From Pseudomonas sp. (GTDB lineage Bacteria > Pseudomonadota > Gammaproteobacteria > Pseudomonadales > Pseudomonadaceae): a DNA stretch of 64,000 nucleotides. The stretch lies in assembly GCF_017744435.1 (NCBI RefSeq), contig NZ_JAGIBG010000009.1, positions 1 to 64,000 of the forward strand, written 5' to 3'. A program made the position numbers and the translations under genes. Below are positions 45,807-56,189 of this stretch, piece after piece; the first letter of the stretch is position 1; every line of letters starts with the position of its first letter. Below the pieces are notes generated by a model that did no database searches, was not told the origin of the DNA, and was given only the letters and a program-made list of their open reading frames with translations.

Positions 45807-46289
45807 TCAGGCCGCCTGGCGGCCTGGGCCACTGCTTTCGATATTGCGCAGCATGCGCTTCACGATAGGCCCATGGGCCAGCCCTACCGGCAGCATGTAC
45901 AGCCGGCCAAAGGCGTTGAAACACCGCACCGACGTGGTCACTTTCAAGCGCTGCCCTTCCACATCCATGCAGACCATCACCGCCAGGTGCGTATCACGCG
46001 AAGTCAGCACCAGTTGCTGGTCGCTGATGGCCTCGACGGTGAAGAAGTCCAGGTGTTCGCCGACAGCTGGTACATGCGCTGGATCGCGGGGAGAGAAGCC
46101 GTGGATATCGGCGACATTGAAACGACGCGAGATGAAGTCACGAATGCGGAAGGCCCTGGCCAGCCAGCCTGGGACATCCGAGATCATGGCGCAGTAGGCT
46201 TGCAGGGCGGTCATCGGGGCAGTGAGCTGTATGCTGGCACTGTGGAGAAAATCGAGGTCGGCCTGGGCAGCGACCAATTGGGCGGACAT
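45807..46289 (-). CDS. DUF2867 protein
   Basis: A 160-residue cytoplasmic protein of the DUF2867 family, function unknown. The core IRDFISRRFNVADIHGFSPRDPAHVPAVGEHLDFFTVEAISDQQLVLTSRDTHLAVMVCMDVEG and the C-terminal YMLPVGLAHGPIVKRMLRNI are recognisable. The ATG at 46289 has GGAG 6 nt upstream and is preferred to 46301. It ends 10 bp from the convergent permease stop, without a visible strong terminator. Confidence 0.8.
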   Translation of the reverse strand: MSAQLVAAQADLDFLHSASIQLTAPMTALQAYCAMISDVPGWLARAFRIRDFISRRFNVADIHGFSPRDPAHVPAVGEHLDFFTVEAISDQQLVLTSRDTHLAVMVCMDVEGQRLKVTTSVRCFNAFGRLYMLPVGLAHGPIVKRMLRNIESSGPGRQAA

Positions 46290-46347
46290 GAGCAACTCCA
46301 TTTGTCATGTGTCGCTCACAGCATAACAACAGCGCAAGTTGGATGGC

Positions 46348-46389
46348 ACGGGCTTCGCCCGTGTTCGCGGGCAAGCCCGCTCCCACAGA
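46348..46389. repeat. Single REP unit with adjoining hairpin
   Basis: One REP half (ttcgcgggcaagcccgctcccacag) preceded by an ACGGGC-TTC-GCCCGT hairpin, upstream of the DUF2867 gene and downstream of the chemoreceptor gene. Confidence 0.8.
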
Positions 46390-46433
46390 GTCCGCGCCAG
46401 GGCTCAGCAAATGGACAAGGCCGTTGCCCCAAC

Positions 46434-48368
46434 TTACGCCCGGAACTGGCCCAAGCTGGCGCGTAGCTGCGCCGCGAGGTCATCCAGCACCTTGCTGCTG
46501 GCCGTGGTCTGCATCACCACTTCGGCAGAGCGCTCGGCCTGGGCATGGATGTTCTCCACCCGCCCCCGCACCGCTTGTGCGCCATGGGCTTGCTGCTCGG
46601 CAGCGCGGGTCGCCAGGCCGATGGCCGCGTGCACCTGCTCCACGGCGGCCTGCACCGACTGCTGGCGACGCTCGTTATCACGCAGCACCAACAGCCCTTC
46701 ACTGGCCTTGAGCCCGGCCTGGCTGATGGTCGCCACCGCCTCCTTGGCACCTTTCTGCAGGGCGGCGATGTGCGCTTGAATGTCGCCGGTGGAGCTTTGC
46801 GTCTTGCTCGCCAGCGCGCGTACCTCATCGGCCACTACGGCAAACCCGCGACCCGTCTCACCAGCGCGCGCAGCTTCGATTGCAGCATTAAGGGCCAGCA
46901 GGTTGGTCTGCTCGGCAATGCCATGGATGACGGTCAGCACCACTTCAATCTGTTCGCTCTGCTTGGCCAATCGCTCGATCACCTGTGAGCCTGTCTCGAC
47001 CTGGCCGGCCAGGTTCTCGATCAGGCTCGCCAGCTGCGTCGAGGAACGGCTGTTCTCGTCGGTTGCCTGGCGAATGTCCACTACCTGCTGCAACGCCGCC
47101 TGCATGGCGTGGCTTTCGGCCTGGGCCTCGTCAGCCATGCTCGACAGGTCGCGCAGGCTGGCGGCCACTTCGTCACGCTGCAACGCCGCTGCGGCATCGG
47201 CACCGGCGTTGCGCTGGGCCATGGTGCCGATCTCGACGCCGGTACGCTGGGCCACCTCGCCGGCCTCGCGGACGATGGGCTGCAGCTTGTCGACAAAGCG
47301 GTTGACCGCCGACGCCATGTCGCCGATCTCGTCGCGGCTGTCGAGGGTCACGCGTTTGGTCAGGTCACCTTCGCCGGCGGCCAGGTCGTTGAGCGCGGTA
47401 ATCAGCAGTCGCAGCTTGCTGAGCACGCGGCGACCCAGCACCAAAGCCACCACCAGAAGGACACCCAGGCCCACCACTACCAGGCCCAGGCCAATCCGCC
47501 AACGCAGCTCGGCGGCCGCATCACGCACGGTCTGTGCAGTGTTGGCCTGCATCGCGGTGGCGCTGGCCTGTGCGGTTTCCAGGCGCTCGCGCAGGGCCTT
47601 GCCACTGTCGGCGGCCGCAGCACCCAGGCTATCGCCAACCAGTTGCTCGCCACTGGCGATCAGGGCACTGAAGCGCTGGTCGAGGGCCTTGAGTTCCTGA
47701 TCAACGCCGGCCGTGGAAACACCCATGAGGACTTTGCCGATCTCGGCACCATTGGGGTTGATCGGCGCCTCGACGAAATACACCGAAGGATCGCGACGCG
47801 CGGCGTCGAGCACCTTGTCCAGCGCTCGCTCGCCCTGGCCCTTCTCGATCAAAGCCTGGTTGATCGGGTTCTGCCGGTTCAAGTAGCGGGTCAGGTGCTG
47901 GCCCTGGGCATCGTCATAGATCACAAACAGCACGTTGGGGTTGCGCTGGGCACGACGGGCGAAGTCGGAGAGCATCGGCACATCGTTATCCCAGATCGCC
48001 CGCGGGGCGACCGAGGCCAGCAGCTCGGCCATGTCGTTGGCCGAGTCCTTGAGGTTTTTCTCCAGGGTGGCGCGCAGCTGCTGCTGTTCGTCCTGCAGCC
48101 GCGTGGAAAGGCCCGCACTCAAGCGCTGGCGGGTGCTGCTGGAAAGGCTCTCAAGCCCCCCGCGCACGTCCTGCCCGGCCTGTTCCAGCTCGCCAGCAAG
48201 CTGGCGGCTGTCTTTGCCCAGGCGCTCGCCCAGGTCGGCCTCCAGGGCCGTCACGGTGCTGCGGGTCAGCGCAACGGCAACCAGCACCTGCACCAAAAGA
48301 GCGATACCAAGGGCAACAAACACAGGCCGCAAGAGGCGGCTTCGTAACAGCGAAAGGATGGCAGACAC
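46434..48368 (-). CDS. Methyl-accepting chemotaxis protein
   Basis: A 644-residue membrane chemoreceptor. TM1 is at residues 14-34, a 255-residue periplasmic sensor at 35-289, TM2 at 291-312, a HAMP domain near 313-365 and a long methyl-accepting coiled coil with the conserved tip [39 protein letters not shown]. The sensor has two long helices around a mixed core ([40 protein letters not shown]), compatible with a single Cache-like fold. No C-terminal CheR-binding pentapeptide. The likely start is GTG at 48368 with GAGGG upstream. Ligand unknown. Confidence 0.92.
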   Translation of the reverse strand: MSAILSLLRSRLLRPVFVALGIALLVQVLVAVALTRSTVTALEADLGERLGKDSRQLAGELEQAGQDVRGGLESLSSSTRQRLSAGLSTRLQDEQQQLRATLEKNLKDSANDMAELLASVAPRAIWDNDVPMLSDFARRAQRNPNVLFVIYDDAQGQHLTRYLNRQNPINQALIEKGQGERALDKVLDAARRDPSVYFVEAPINPNGAEIGKVLMGVSTAGVDQELKALDQRFSALIASGEQLVGDSLGAAAADSGKALRERLETAQASATAMQANTAQTVRDAAAELRWRIGLGLVVVGLGVLLVVALVLGRRVLSKLRLLITALNDLAAGEGDLTKRVTLDSRDEIGDMASAVNRFVDKLQPIVREAGEVAQRTGVEIGTMAQRNAGADAAAALQRDEVAASLRDLSSMADEAQAESHAMQAALQQVVDIRQATDENSRSSTQLASLIENLAGQVETGSQVIERLAKQSEQIEVVLTVIHGIAEQTNLLALNAAIEAARAGETGRGFAVVADEVRALASKTQSSTGDIQAHIAALQKGAKEAVATISQAGLKASEGLLVLRDNERRQQSVQAAVEQVHAAIGLATRAAEQQAHGAQAVRGRVENIHAQAERSAEVVMQTTASSKVLDDLAAQLRASLGQFRA

Positions 48369-48505
48369 GGTGTAACCCTCGTGTTTTCTGGCGCCACTAT
48401 TTTGATGGCATCTACAGAAACTTCTTACAGCAAGGGTTGTGCCGTATACAGCAGGGATAAACGCCAAGGTCTAGCAATGTCGCCAGGCCTGCGCCACAAA
48501 TGAAA

Positions 48506-48535
48506 ACGCCGCGATCCTTTTCAGGACCGCGGCGT
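48506..48535 (-). terminator. Terminator of purA
   Basis: On the minus strand ACGCCGCGGTCC and GGATCGCGGCGT form a 12-nt stem with one mismatch and a TGAAAA loop, followed by TTTCATTT. It lies about 20 nt after the purA stop. Confidence 0.88.
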
Positions 48536-48556
48536 CAGATCAGCCTGGAGGGCAGA

Positions 48557-49864
<1,308 letters not shown>

Positions 49865-49904
49865 TCACGCAAACTTGGTTGCCGGCCTTTGCCGACGCAG
49901 AAAC

Positions 49905-51092
49905 TCACTGGGCCAGCGGCAGAACCTGCCAGCGCCCGTCTTGCTGAATCAATTGCCGATCACAATCCGCCTCGAGAGCAGCACTCAACGGCTGGCCAGG
50001 CAGAGCCTGGACCACACGCTGGCCCTCGTTGCGCAACTGGCAGACCTGCTGCCAGAGGGCCGCGTCGCCACTGTCCGGCATCCAGATGCCGCCAGTTGGC
50101 AATACGACCTCCGCTCGCCCCAGTGTGACCAGGGTCTTCAAATCCGTGGAGAAACCGGTGGCCGGGCGGGCCCGGCCAAAGTCGGCGCCGATGTCGTCAT
50201 AGCGGCCGCCCTGGGCGATCGATTGACCTTCGCCCGGGACGAACACGGCGAACACCACGCCGGTGTGATAGTTGTAACCGCGCAGCTCGCCGAGGTCGAA
50301 GTACAGCGGCAGGTCCGGGTAGCGCGACGCCAGGCGATCAGCGATCGCCAGCAGATCGTCGAGCGCCGCCAGGACGCTGGCCGGGGCGCGACCCAGGCGC
50401 ACGCGGGCCTCGGCCAGCACTTCACGGCCACCGCACAGTTCGACCAGGGCGCGCAGCATGTTGCCCAGGTCCTTCGGCAGGTCGGCGGTCAGTGCCTGTA
50501 CTTCATCGACCGATTTGCGCTGCAGGGCGTCGAACAGCTGCTGTTCGACCGCACCCGACAGGCCGGCGGCACGGGCCAGGCCGCGGTAGATACCGACGTG
50601 GCCGAGGTCCATGTGCACATCGGCAACGTCGGTCAGCTGCAGCGTGGCGAGCATCAGGCTGATGACTTCGACATCGCTGGTCGGGCTGGCGTCGCCGTAC
50701 AGCTCGGCACCCAGCTGAATCGGGCTGCGCGAGGTGGACAGGGCGCGCGGCTGGGCGTGCAGCACGCTGCCGGCATAGCACAGGCGGCTCGGGCCTTCAC
50801 GGCGCAGGGTGTGGGCGTCGATGCGCGCCACCTGCGGGGTGAAGTCGGCGCGGAAGCCCATCAGGCGGCCCGACTGCGGGTCGACCACCTTGAAGGTGCG
50901 CTGATCCAGGTCCTGGCCGGCGCCGGTGAGCAGCGACTCCAGGTACTCGATATGCGGGGTGACGACCAGCTCGTAGCCCCAACTCTGGAACAGGTCCAAC
51001 ACCTGGCGGCGCGCGATCTCGATGCGCGCAGCCTCAGGTGGCAGTACTTCCTCGATGCCATCTGGCAGCAGCCAGCGGTCTACCGTTGCCAT
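49905..51092 (-). CDS. hisZ: ATP phosphoribosyltransferase regulatory subunit HisZ
   Basis: A 395-residue HisS paralogue that activates the short form of HisG. The class-II synthetase-like core ([75 protein letters not shown]) is present while the His-tRNA synthetase anticodon-binding domain is absent. GAGGGG precedes the ATG at 51092; a longer frame from 51257 has no support. Confidence 0.95.
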   Translation of the reverse strand: MATVDRWLLPDGIEEVLPPEAARIEIARRQVLDLFQSWGYELVVTPHIEYLESLLTGAGQDLDQRTFKVVDPQSGRLMGFRADFTPQVARIDAHTLRREGPSRLCYAGSVLHAQPRALSTSRSPIQLGAELYGDASPTSDVEVISLMLATLQLTDVADVHMDLGHVGIYRGLARAAGLSGAVEQQLFDALQRKSVDEVQALTADLPKDLGNMLRALVELCGGREVLAEARVRLGRAPASVLAALDDLLAIADRLASRYPDLPLYFDLGELRGYNYHTGVVFAVFVPGEGQSIAQGGRYDDIGADFGRARPATGFSTDLKTLVTLGRAEVVLPTGGIWMPDSGDAALWQQVCQLRNEGQRVVQALPGQPLSAALEADCDRQLIQQDGRWQVLPLAQ

Positions 51093-51393
51093 TACGCCAT
51101 TTCCCCTCTGGTCCGGGCGGCTTGCCAGCTGGCGAGCCGTCAGTAAAGCCGGTATCGCGCACAGCAGCGGGCAGCACTGATCCCAGCGCAGCCACCGTAC
51201 CCGATACCCTCGAATTGCCTTGCGACCTGACCAAACCGTCAACTGGCGCTTTGCCAATCAACCTTGCAGACGCAAAAAAGCCGGGAAATTTCCCGGCTGC
51301 CTCATCATACACCCCTTTTCATTCAGGATGCACCCCGCCTGGTGTTTTAGCTGCCAGGCGGGGCGCCGCTGCATGAAAATCAGGGCCTGAGCA
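51093..51393 (-). other. hflC-hisZ intergenic region with two hairpins
   Basis: This 301-bp gap has a hairpin at 51333-51363 (CCCCGCCTGG, 11-nt loop, CCAGGCGGGG) and a strong terminator at 51274-51298. The rest, up to hisZ, should hold the hisZ-purA promoter. No ORF of its own was supported. Confidence 0.6.
51274..51298 (-). terminator. Terminator of the hfq-hfl operon
   Basis: On the minus strand a self-complementary AGCCGGGAAATTTCCCGGCT (51298-51279) is followed by TTTTTGCG. It separates hflC from hisZ-purA. Confidence 0.93.
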
Positions 51394-52263
51394 TCACGGC
51401 TTGCTCTTGTCCAGGAAGCGGAAGAACTCGTTCTTCGCGTCCAGCACCAGCACGTCGCTCTTGCTCGAGAAGCTGTCGCGGTACGCCTGCAGGCTACGGT
51501 AGAACGCGTAGAAATCGGCGTCCTGGGTGTAGGCCTTGGCGTAGATGGCGGCCGCCTGAGCGTCGCCGTCACCACGGGTTTCTTCCGCTTCGCGGTAGGC
51601 TTCGGCCAGCAGTACACGGCGCTGGCGGTCGGCATCGGCGCGAATACCTTCGGCCAACTCGTTACCTTTGGCGCGGTGCTCGCGGGCTTCACGCTCACGC
51701 TCGGTGCTCATGCGGTCGAACACGCTGCGGTTGACTTCCTTCGGCAGGTCGATGGCCTTGACGCGCACGTCGACGACCTCGATACCCAGCTCCTTGCTGG
51801 CCATGCGGTTCAGCGATGCGGTGATGTCAGCCATCAGCGCGTCACGTTCACCGGAAACCACCTCGTGCAGGGTACGTTTACCGAACTGGTCACGCAGGCC
51901 GCTTTCCAGACGACGCGACAGACGCTCGTCGGCGATCTGTTTCATGCCGGAAGTGGCGGTGTAGAAGCGCTCGGCGTCCTTGACGCGCCACTTGGCGTAG
52001 GCGTCGACCATCACCGCCTTCTTCTCCAGGGTCAGGAACCGCTGGGTCGGGGCGTCGAGGGTCATCAGGCGTGCGTCGAACTTGCGTACCTGGTTCACGT
52101 ACGGAATCTTCACGTGCAGGCCCGGCTGGACATCCGCCTGGACCACCTTACCGAAGCGCAGCAGTACCGCACGCTCGGTCTGGGACACGATGTAGAAGCT
52201 GTTCCAGGCCACAATGGCCAGAACCACGGCGGCGATCAGGGCGATCAGCGATCGGTTGCTCAT
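51394..52263 (-). CDS. hflC: FtsH modulator HflC
   Basis: A 289-residue SPFH/band-7 protein with an N-terminal membrane anchor (residues 4-24). QTERAVLLRFGKVVQADVQPGLHVKIPYVNQVRKFDARL is the HflC signature. With HflK it forms a cage around FtsH and regulates proteolysis. The start overlaps the hflK stop by one base (TGATG). Confidence 0.96.
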   Translation of the reverse strand: MSNRSLIALIAAVVLAIVAWNSFYIVSQTERAVLLRFGKVVQADVQPGLHVKIPYVNQVRKFDARLMTLDAPTQRFLTLEKKAVMVDAYAKWRVKDAERFYTATSGMKQIADERLSRRLESGLRDQFGKRTLHEVVSGERDALMADITASLNRMASKELGIEVVDVRVKAIDLPKEVNRSVFDRMSTEREREAREHRAKGNELAEGIRADADRQRRVLLAEAYREAEETRGDGDAQAAAIYAKAYTQDADFYAFYRSLQAYRDSFSSKSDVLVLDAKNEFFRFLDKSKP

Positions 52264-53450
52264 CAGCGGCTCTCCCTAGTGCGCAGTGGCTGCTGTTGCT
52301 GTTGCAGATCCTGCGCGGCACGCGTGGCCGCATCGTTGACCGACGGGCTGACGCTGGTGCTTGGCGCGGAAGCGTTGCGGCTGCCTTCGACCATCTTGTC
52401 CAGCGGCAGGTAGAGCAGGTTGTTCTGCCCGTCCTTGGCCGTGACCAGGACCTTGCTGGTATTGCTGTAGACCTCTTGCATGGTCTCCAGGTACAGGCGC
52501 TGACGGGTCACGTCAGGGGCCTTGCGGTACTCGCCGACCAGTTTGGTGAAGCGGTCGGCCTCACCCTTGGCGCGGGCGATGACTTCGTCGCGGTAACCGT
52601 TGGCGTCCTCGATGATGCGCTGGGCCTGACCGCGGGCTTCCGGCACCACGCCGTTGGCGTAGGACTCGGCCTGGTTGCGGGCACGCTGCTCGTCTTCGCG
52701 GGCGCGGATCACGTCGTCGAAGGCTTCCTGCACTTCACGCGGGGCTGCCGCGCTCTGTACGTTGACCTGGGTGACGGTGATACCGGTGCGGTAGTTGTCG
52801 AGGAAGCGCTGCAGGCGCTCGCGGATATCCACGGCCATCTGCTCACGGCCCTCGGTCAGCACCTGGTCCATCGAGGTGGAACCCACCACGTGGCGCAGGG
52901 CGCTGTCGGTCGCATGCTGCAGGCTGACCTCAGGCTGGTCGACGTTGAGCACGAAGTCCTGCAGGTTACTGATCTTGTACTGGACGGTCAGCGGCACCTC
53001 GACGATGTTCTCGTCTTCGGTGAGCATCTGCCCCTGCTTGGTGTAGGCACGCTCGCGCGTGACGTTTTCCATGTACTTGCGATCGATTGGCGGGAAGTAG
53101 ATGTTCAGGCCGGGACCGACCGTCTCATAGTACTTGCCGAAGCGCAGCACCACGGCCTGCTCCTGCTCGTCGACCACGTACACGGCGCTGTACAGCCAGA
53201 TTGCAGCAAGCACCGCCAGGCCGATGCCCAGCAGACCATAGCCGCCACCCTTGCCGACATTGCGGTCACCGCCGCCACGTTTCTTGCCACTGCCGAACAT
53301 GCCGTTCAGGCTGTCCTGCAGCTTGCGGAAGGCCTCGTCCAGATCCGGCGGACCCTTCTTGTCGCCACCACCGCCGCCACCGCCGCCACCGCGACGGCCG
53401 CCCCAGGGATCCTGATTGTTCGAGTTGCCACCCGGCTCGTTCCAAGCCAT
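52263..53450 (-). CDS. hflK: FtsH modulator HflK
   Basis: A 395-residue SPFH protein. The N-terminus is very Gly-rich (nine consecutive Gly in GGRRGGGGGGGGGDKKG), followed by one membrane segment (about residues 73-92, GLLGIGLAVLAAIWLYSAVYVV) and VDEQEQAVVLRFGKYYETVGPGLNIYFPP. GGAGAG precedes the ATG at 53450. The C-terminus is Gln-rich. It assembles with HflC and FtsH. Confidence 0.96.
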   Translation of the reverse strand: MAWNEPGGNSNNQDPWGGRRGGGGGGGGGDKKGPPDLDEAFRKLQDSLNGMFGSGKKRGGGDRNVGKGGGYGLLGIGLAVLAAIWLYSAVYVVDEQEQAVVLRFGKYYETVGPGLNIYFPPIDRKYMENVTRERAYTKQGQMLTEDENIVEVPLTVQYKISNLQDFVLNVDQPEVSLQHATDSALRHVVGSTSMDQVLTEGREQMAVDIRERLQRFLDNYRTGITVTQVNVQSAAAPREVQEAFDDVIRAREDEQRARNQAESYANGVVPEARGQAQRIIEDANGYRDEVIARAKGEADRFTKLVGEYRKAPDVTRQRLYLETMQEVYSNTSKVLVTAKDGQNNLLYLPLDKMVEGSRNASAPSTSVSPSVNDAATRAAQDLQQQQQPLRTRESR

Positions 53451-53546
53451 AGCGCTCTCCATCTGATAAAGCAAAGACGCGCCCACGGCGCGCCGTCCAA
53501 TGCTACAGAATGCCTGCCACTGCTGCCCGGCGACCTCACCGGGCAT

Positions 53547-54848
53547 TTATTGCAAAGTGTGTTGCTCGACAAACACTTGCGGCTCCATGCCTTCACGACT
53601 GACCAGGCGATTCAACTCGACCCTGGGCAGGCGAACACTCAGCAGGCTGCGCCCTTCTTCGTCATGCTCTTCACTCTGCACGGCACCCAGGGCAAAGAAT
53701 TGCGCGCGCAAGCGTGCAAAACGCTGCTCCAGACACAGGGTACCGACAAACAGATCATCCCCCAGCAACTCGGCAATCGCCTGGCCGACCAGCTCCAGGC
53801 CACGTCCATCTCGTGCCGACACCCAGACCCGCTGCGGCTTGCCATCGGCATCGCGCTGAATCTGCGGCTCGACATCTTCGAGCAGGTCGAGTTTGTTATA
53901 GACCTCGAGGATCGGCAAGCCTTCGGCACCGATCTCGCCCAACACGGCCAGCACTTGCTCGATCTGCTCCATACGCTCTGGCTCATGGGCGTCGATCACA
54001 TGCAGCAGCAGGTCCGAGTTGCTCGATTCTTCGAGCGTAGCCCGAAATGCCTCGACCAGCTTGTGCGGCAGGTGGCGAATGAAGCCCACGGTGTCTGCCA
54101 GCACGATCGGCCCCAGGTCGGCCAGTTCGAGCCGGCGCAAGGTCGGGTCGAGCGTGGCGAACAGCTGGTCGGCCGCGTACACCTCGGATTCGGTCAGGGC
54201 ATTGAACAGTGTGGACTTGCCGGCGTTGGTGTAGCCCACCAACGAAACCGAGGGGATATCCGCGCGCTTGCGGCCACGACGGGCCTGCTCGCGCTGGCTG
54301 CGCACCTTCTCCAGGCGCCCCTTGATCTGGCGAATGCGTACCCGCAGCAGACGGCGGTCGGTTTCCAGCTGGGTTTCACCCGGGCCACGCAAGCCGATGC
54401 CACCCTTCTGCCGCTCAAGGTGGGTCCAGCCGCGCACCAGCCGCGTGCTCATGTGGTCGAGCTGGGCCAGTTCGACCTGCAGCTTGCCTTCATGGGTACG
54501 CGCCCGCTGGGCGAAGATGTCGAGGATCAGCCCGGTACGGTCGAGCACGCGACACTCGAAGACGCGCTCGAGGTTGCGTTCCTGACTGGGCGTGAGGGTG
54601 TGATTGAAAATCACCAGGTCTACCTGCTCGGCTTTGACCAGGTCGCGCAATTCCTCGACCTTGCCGCTGCCAATCAGGTATTTGGCCGTAGGCTGATGCC
54701 TGGCTACCGTGGCCAACGAGACGATGTCGGCTCCGGCCGACAGTGCCAGTTCCTGAAACTCCTGCGGGTCTTCGCGCGCCTCAGGGTTCTGACCTTCCAA
54801 GTGAACGAGCAGCGCCCGCTCACCACCACCGTGGCGCTCAAAGAACAA
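53547..54848 (-). CDS. hflX: Ribosome-associated GTPase HflX
   Basis: A 433-residue GTPase that splits stalled 70S ribosomes. The N-terminal nucleotide-binding domain (GGGERALLVHLEG) and the G domain with G1 VGYTNAGKSTLFNAL, G3 LADTVGFI and NKLD-type motif (EVYNKLDLLED) are intact. It starts with TTG at 54848, with AGGAG 6 nt upstream, matching the MF..RH..GE start of other HflX proteins. It lies 12 bp after hfq. Confidence 0.95.
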   Translation of the reverse strand: MFFERHGGGERALLVHLEGQNPEAREDPQEFQELALSAGADIVSLATVARHQPTAKYLIGSGKVEELRDLVKAEQVDLVIFNHTLTPSQERNLERVFECRVLDRTGLILDIFAQRARTHEGKLQVELAQLDHMSTRLVRGWTHLERQKGGIGLRGPGETQLETDRRLLRVRIRQIKGRLEKVRSQREQARRGRKRADIPSVSLVGYTNAGKSTLFNALTESEVYAADQLFATLDPTLRRLELADLGPIVLADTVGFIRHLPHKLVEAFRATLEESSNSDLLLHVIDAHEPERMEQIEQVLAVLGEIGAEGLPILEVYNKLDLLEDVEPQIQRDADGKPQRVWVSARDGRGLELVGQAIAELLGDDLFVGTLCLEQRFARLRAQFFALGAVQSEEHDEEGRSLLSVRLPRVELNRLVSREGMEPQVFVEQHTLQ

Positions 54849-54860
54849 TGCAGGCTCCTA

Positions 54861-55121
54861 TCAGGCGTTGCCTGGCTCGCTGTCGCCGTGCTCGCCGTCG
54901 GTCGGGCTTGGCAGGCGGACCGGACGGGCCGGAACCACGGTCGAAATGGCGTGCTTGTAGACCATCTGGCTGACGGTGTTCTTCAGCAGTACCACGAACT
55001 GGTCGAAGGATTCGATCGAGCCCTGCAGCTTGATCCCGTTGACCAGATAGATCGATACCGGGACCTTTTCCTTTCTCAGTTGATTCAAGTAAGGGTCTTG
55101 TAGCGAATGCCCTTTTGACAT
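54861..55121 (-). CDS. hfq: RNA chaperone Hfq
   Basis: An 86-residue hexameric Sm-like protein. Sm1 and Sm2 are present ([43 protein letters not shown] and [13 protein letters not shown], with the YKHA motif). A short acid C-terminal tail ([15 protein letters not shown]) is typical of Pseudomonas. GGAG before the ATG at 55121. It heads the hfl cluster and is 96 bp after miaA. Confidence 0.98.
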   Translation of the reverse strand: MSKGHSLQDPYLNQLRKEKVPVSIYLVNGIKLQGSIESFDQFVVLLKNTVSQMVYKHAISTVVPARPVRLPSPTDGEHGDSEPGNA

Positions 55122-55216
55122 ATGCCGCACTCCTGTAAGGATAAATAAATAGAAAATCAGAAAAATTGATAAGTCAGGCCGCCCCTTCGCAAGAATAGAC
55201 GGCTATCAGCAGGGAC

Positions 55217-56188
55217 TCAGCTCAATATGGAGACGGCCCCAAGGTATTTCAAGGTGCGGGACAGATTGTCGCAGGCCAGGCTGTCAAGCCAGTGCACATC
55301 GGGCCAGCCACGCAACCAGGTGAACTGCCGCTTGGCCAGCTGTCGAGTGGCAATGATACCGCGTTCGCGCATCTCATTCTCAGTCAGCTTGCCGTCGAGG
55401 TAGTCCCAGACCTGTCGATAACCCACTGCCCGTATAGACGGCAGCCCGGCGTGCAAGTCACTTCTGGCTCGCAGCGATCGGACCTCGTCGACGAAGCCCT
55501 GTTCCAGCATCTGTGAAAATCGTAACGCAATTCGCTTATGCAAAATGTGACGATCTGCAGGCGCAATCGCCAAACTCGCGACAGTATAGGGCAAATGCCC
55601 GCCAGCGCCTGCGTCTGCGCCGCTACTTTCCGCGAATTGACGCTGGCGATGGGCTGTCATGCTCTCGCCGCTCACCCGGTAAACTTCCAGCGCCCGGATC
55701 AGCCGCTGCGGGTCGTTGGGGTGAATGCGCGCTGCCGACTCCGGGTCAACCTCTGCCAGTTGCCGGTGCAACTCGGCCAGGCCCAGCGCCTCGGCCTGGG
55801 CTTCGAGCTCTGCGCGCACGGCGGCATCGGCCGCCGGCATGTCCGCCAAGCCTTCGATCAGCGCCTTGTAATAAAGCATGGTGCCGCCGACCAGCAGCGG
55901 AATCTTGCCGCGCGCGGTGATATCGGCCATCGCTTCCAGGGCGTCAGCGCGAAATTGCGCGGCCGAGTAGCTTTCAGCCGGGTCGCGGATATCGATGAGC
56001 CGGTGCGGGTAGGCCGCCAGAATCTCTTTGGAAGGTTTGGCCGAACCAATGTCCAGGCCACGGTAGACCAGCGCCGAGTCGACACTGATCAGCTCGCAGG
56101 GCAGGACCTTGGTCAGTTCGATGGCGAGGTCGGTCTTGCCGGCCGCCGTCGGGCCCATGAGGAATATTGCTGGGGGTTTGCCGCTCAT
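55217..56188 (-). CDS. miaA: tRNA dimethylallyltransferase MiaA
   Basis: A 323-residue enzyme that isopentenylates A37 of tRNAs reading UNN codons. The P-loop [49 protein letters not shown] and the C-terminal [15 protein letters not shown] and [14 protein letters not shown] motifs are all present. The start is 1 nt after the mutL stop (TGACATG). Confidence 0.96.
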   Translation of the reverse strand: MSGKPPAIFLMGPTAAGKTDLAIELTKVLPCELISVDSALVYRGLDIGSAKPSKEILAAYPHRLIDIRDPAESYSAAQFRADALEAMADITARGKIPLLVGGTMLYYKALIEGLADMPAADAAVRAELEAQAEALGLAELHRQLAEVDPESAARIHPNDPQRLIRALEVYRVSGESMTAHRQRQFAESSGADAGAGGHLPYTVASLAIAPADRHILHKRIALRFSQMLEQGFVDEVRSLRARSDLHAGLPSIRAVGYRQVWDYLDGKLTENEMRERGIIATRQLAKRQFTWLRGWPDVHWLDSLACDNLSRTLKYLGAVSILS

Positions 56189-56189
56189 G

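Noticed and set aside
48477..48490. Sigma-54-like sequence (minus strand CTGGCGACATTGCT) upstream of the chemoreceptor
   Set aside because: The GG-to-GC offset is 9 bp, not 12, so it cannot be a functional -24/-12 promoter.
52071..55103. A 1010-codon open frame antisense to hflC-hflK-hflX-hfq
   Set aside because: It spans four certain genes and their gaps and shows no motif. GC bias explains the lack of stops.
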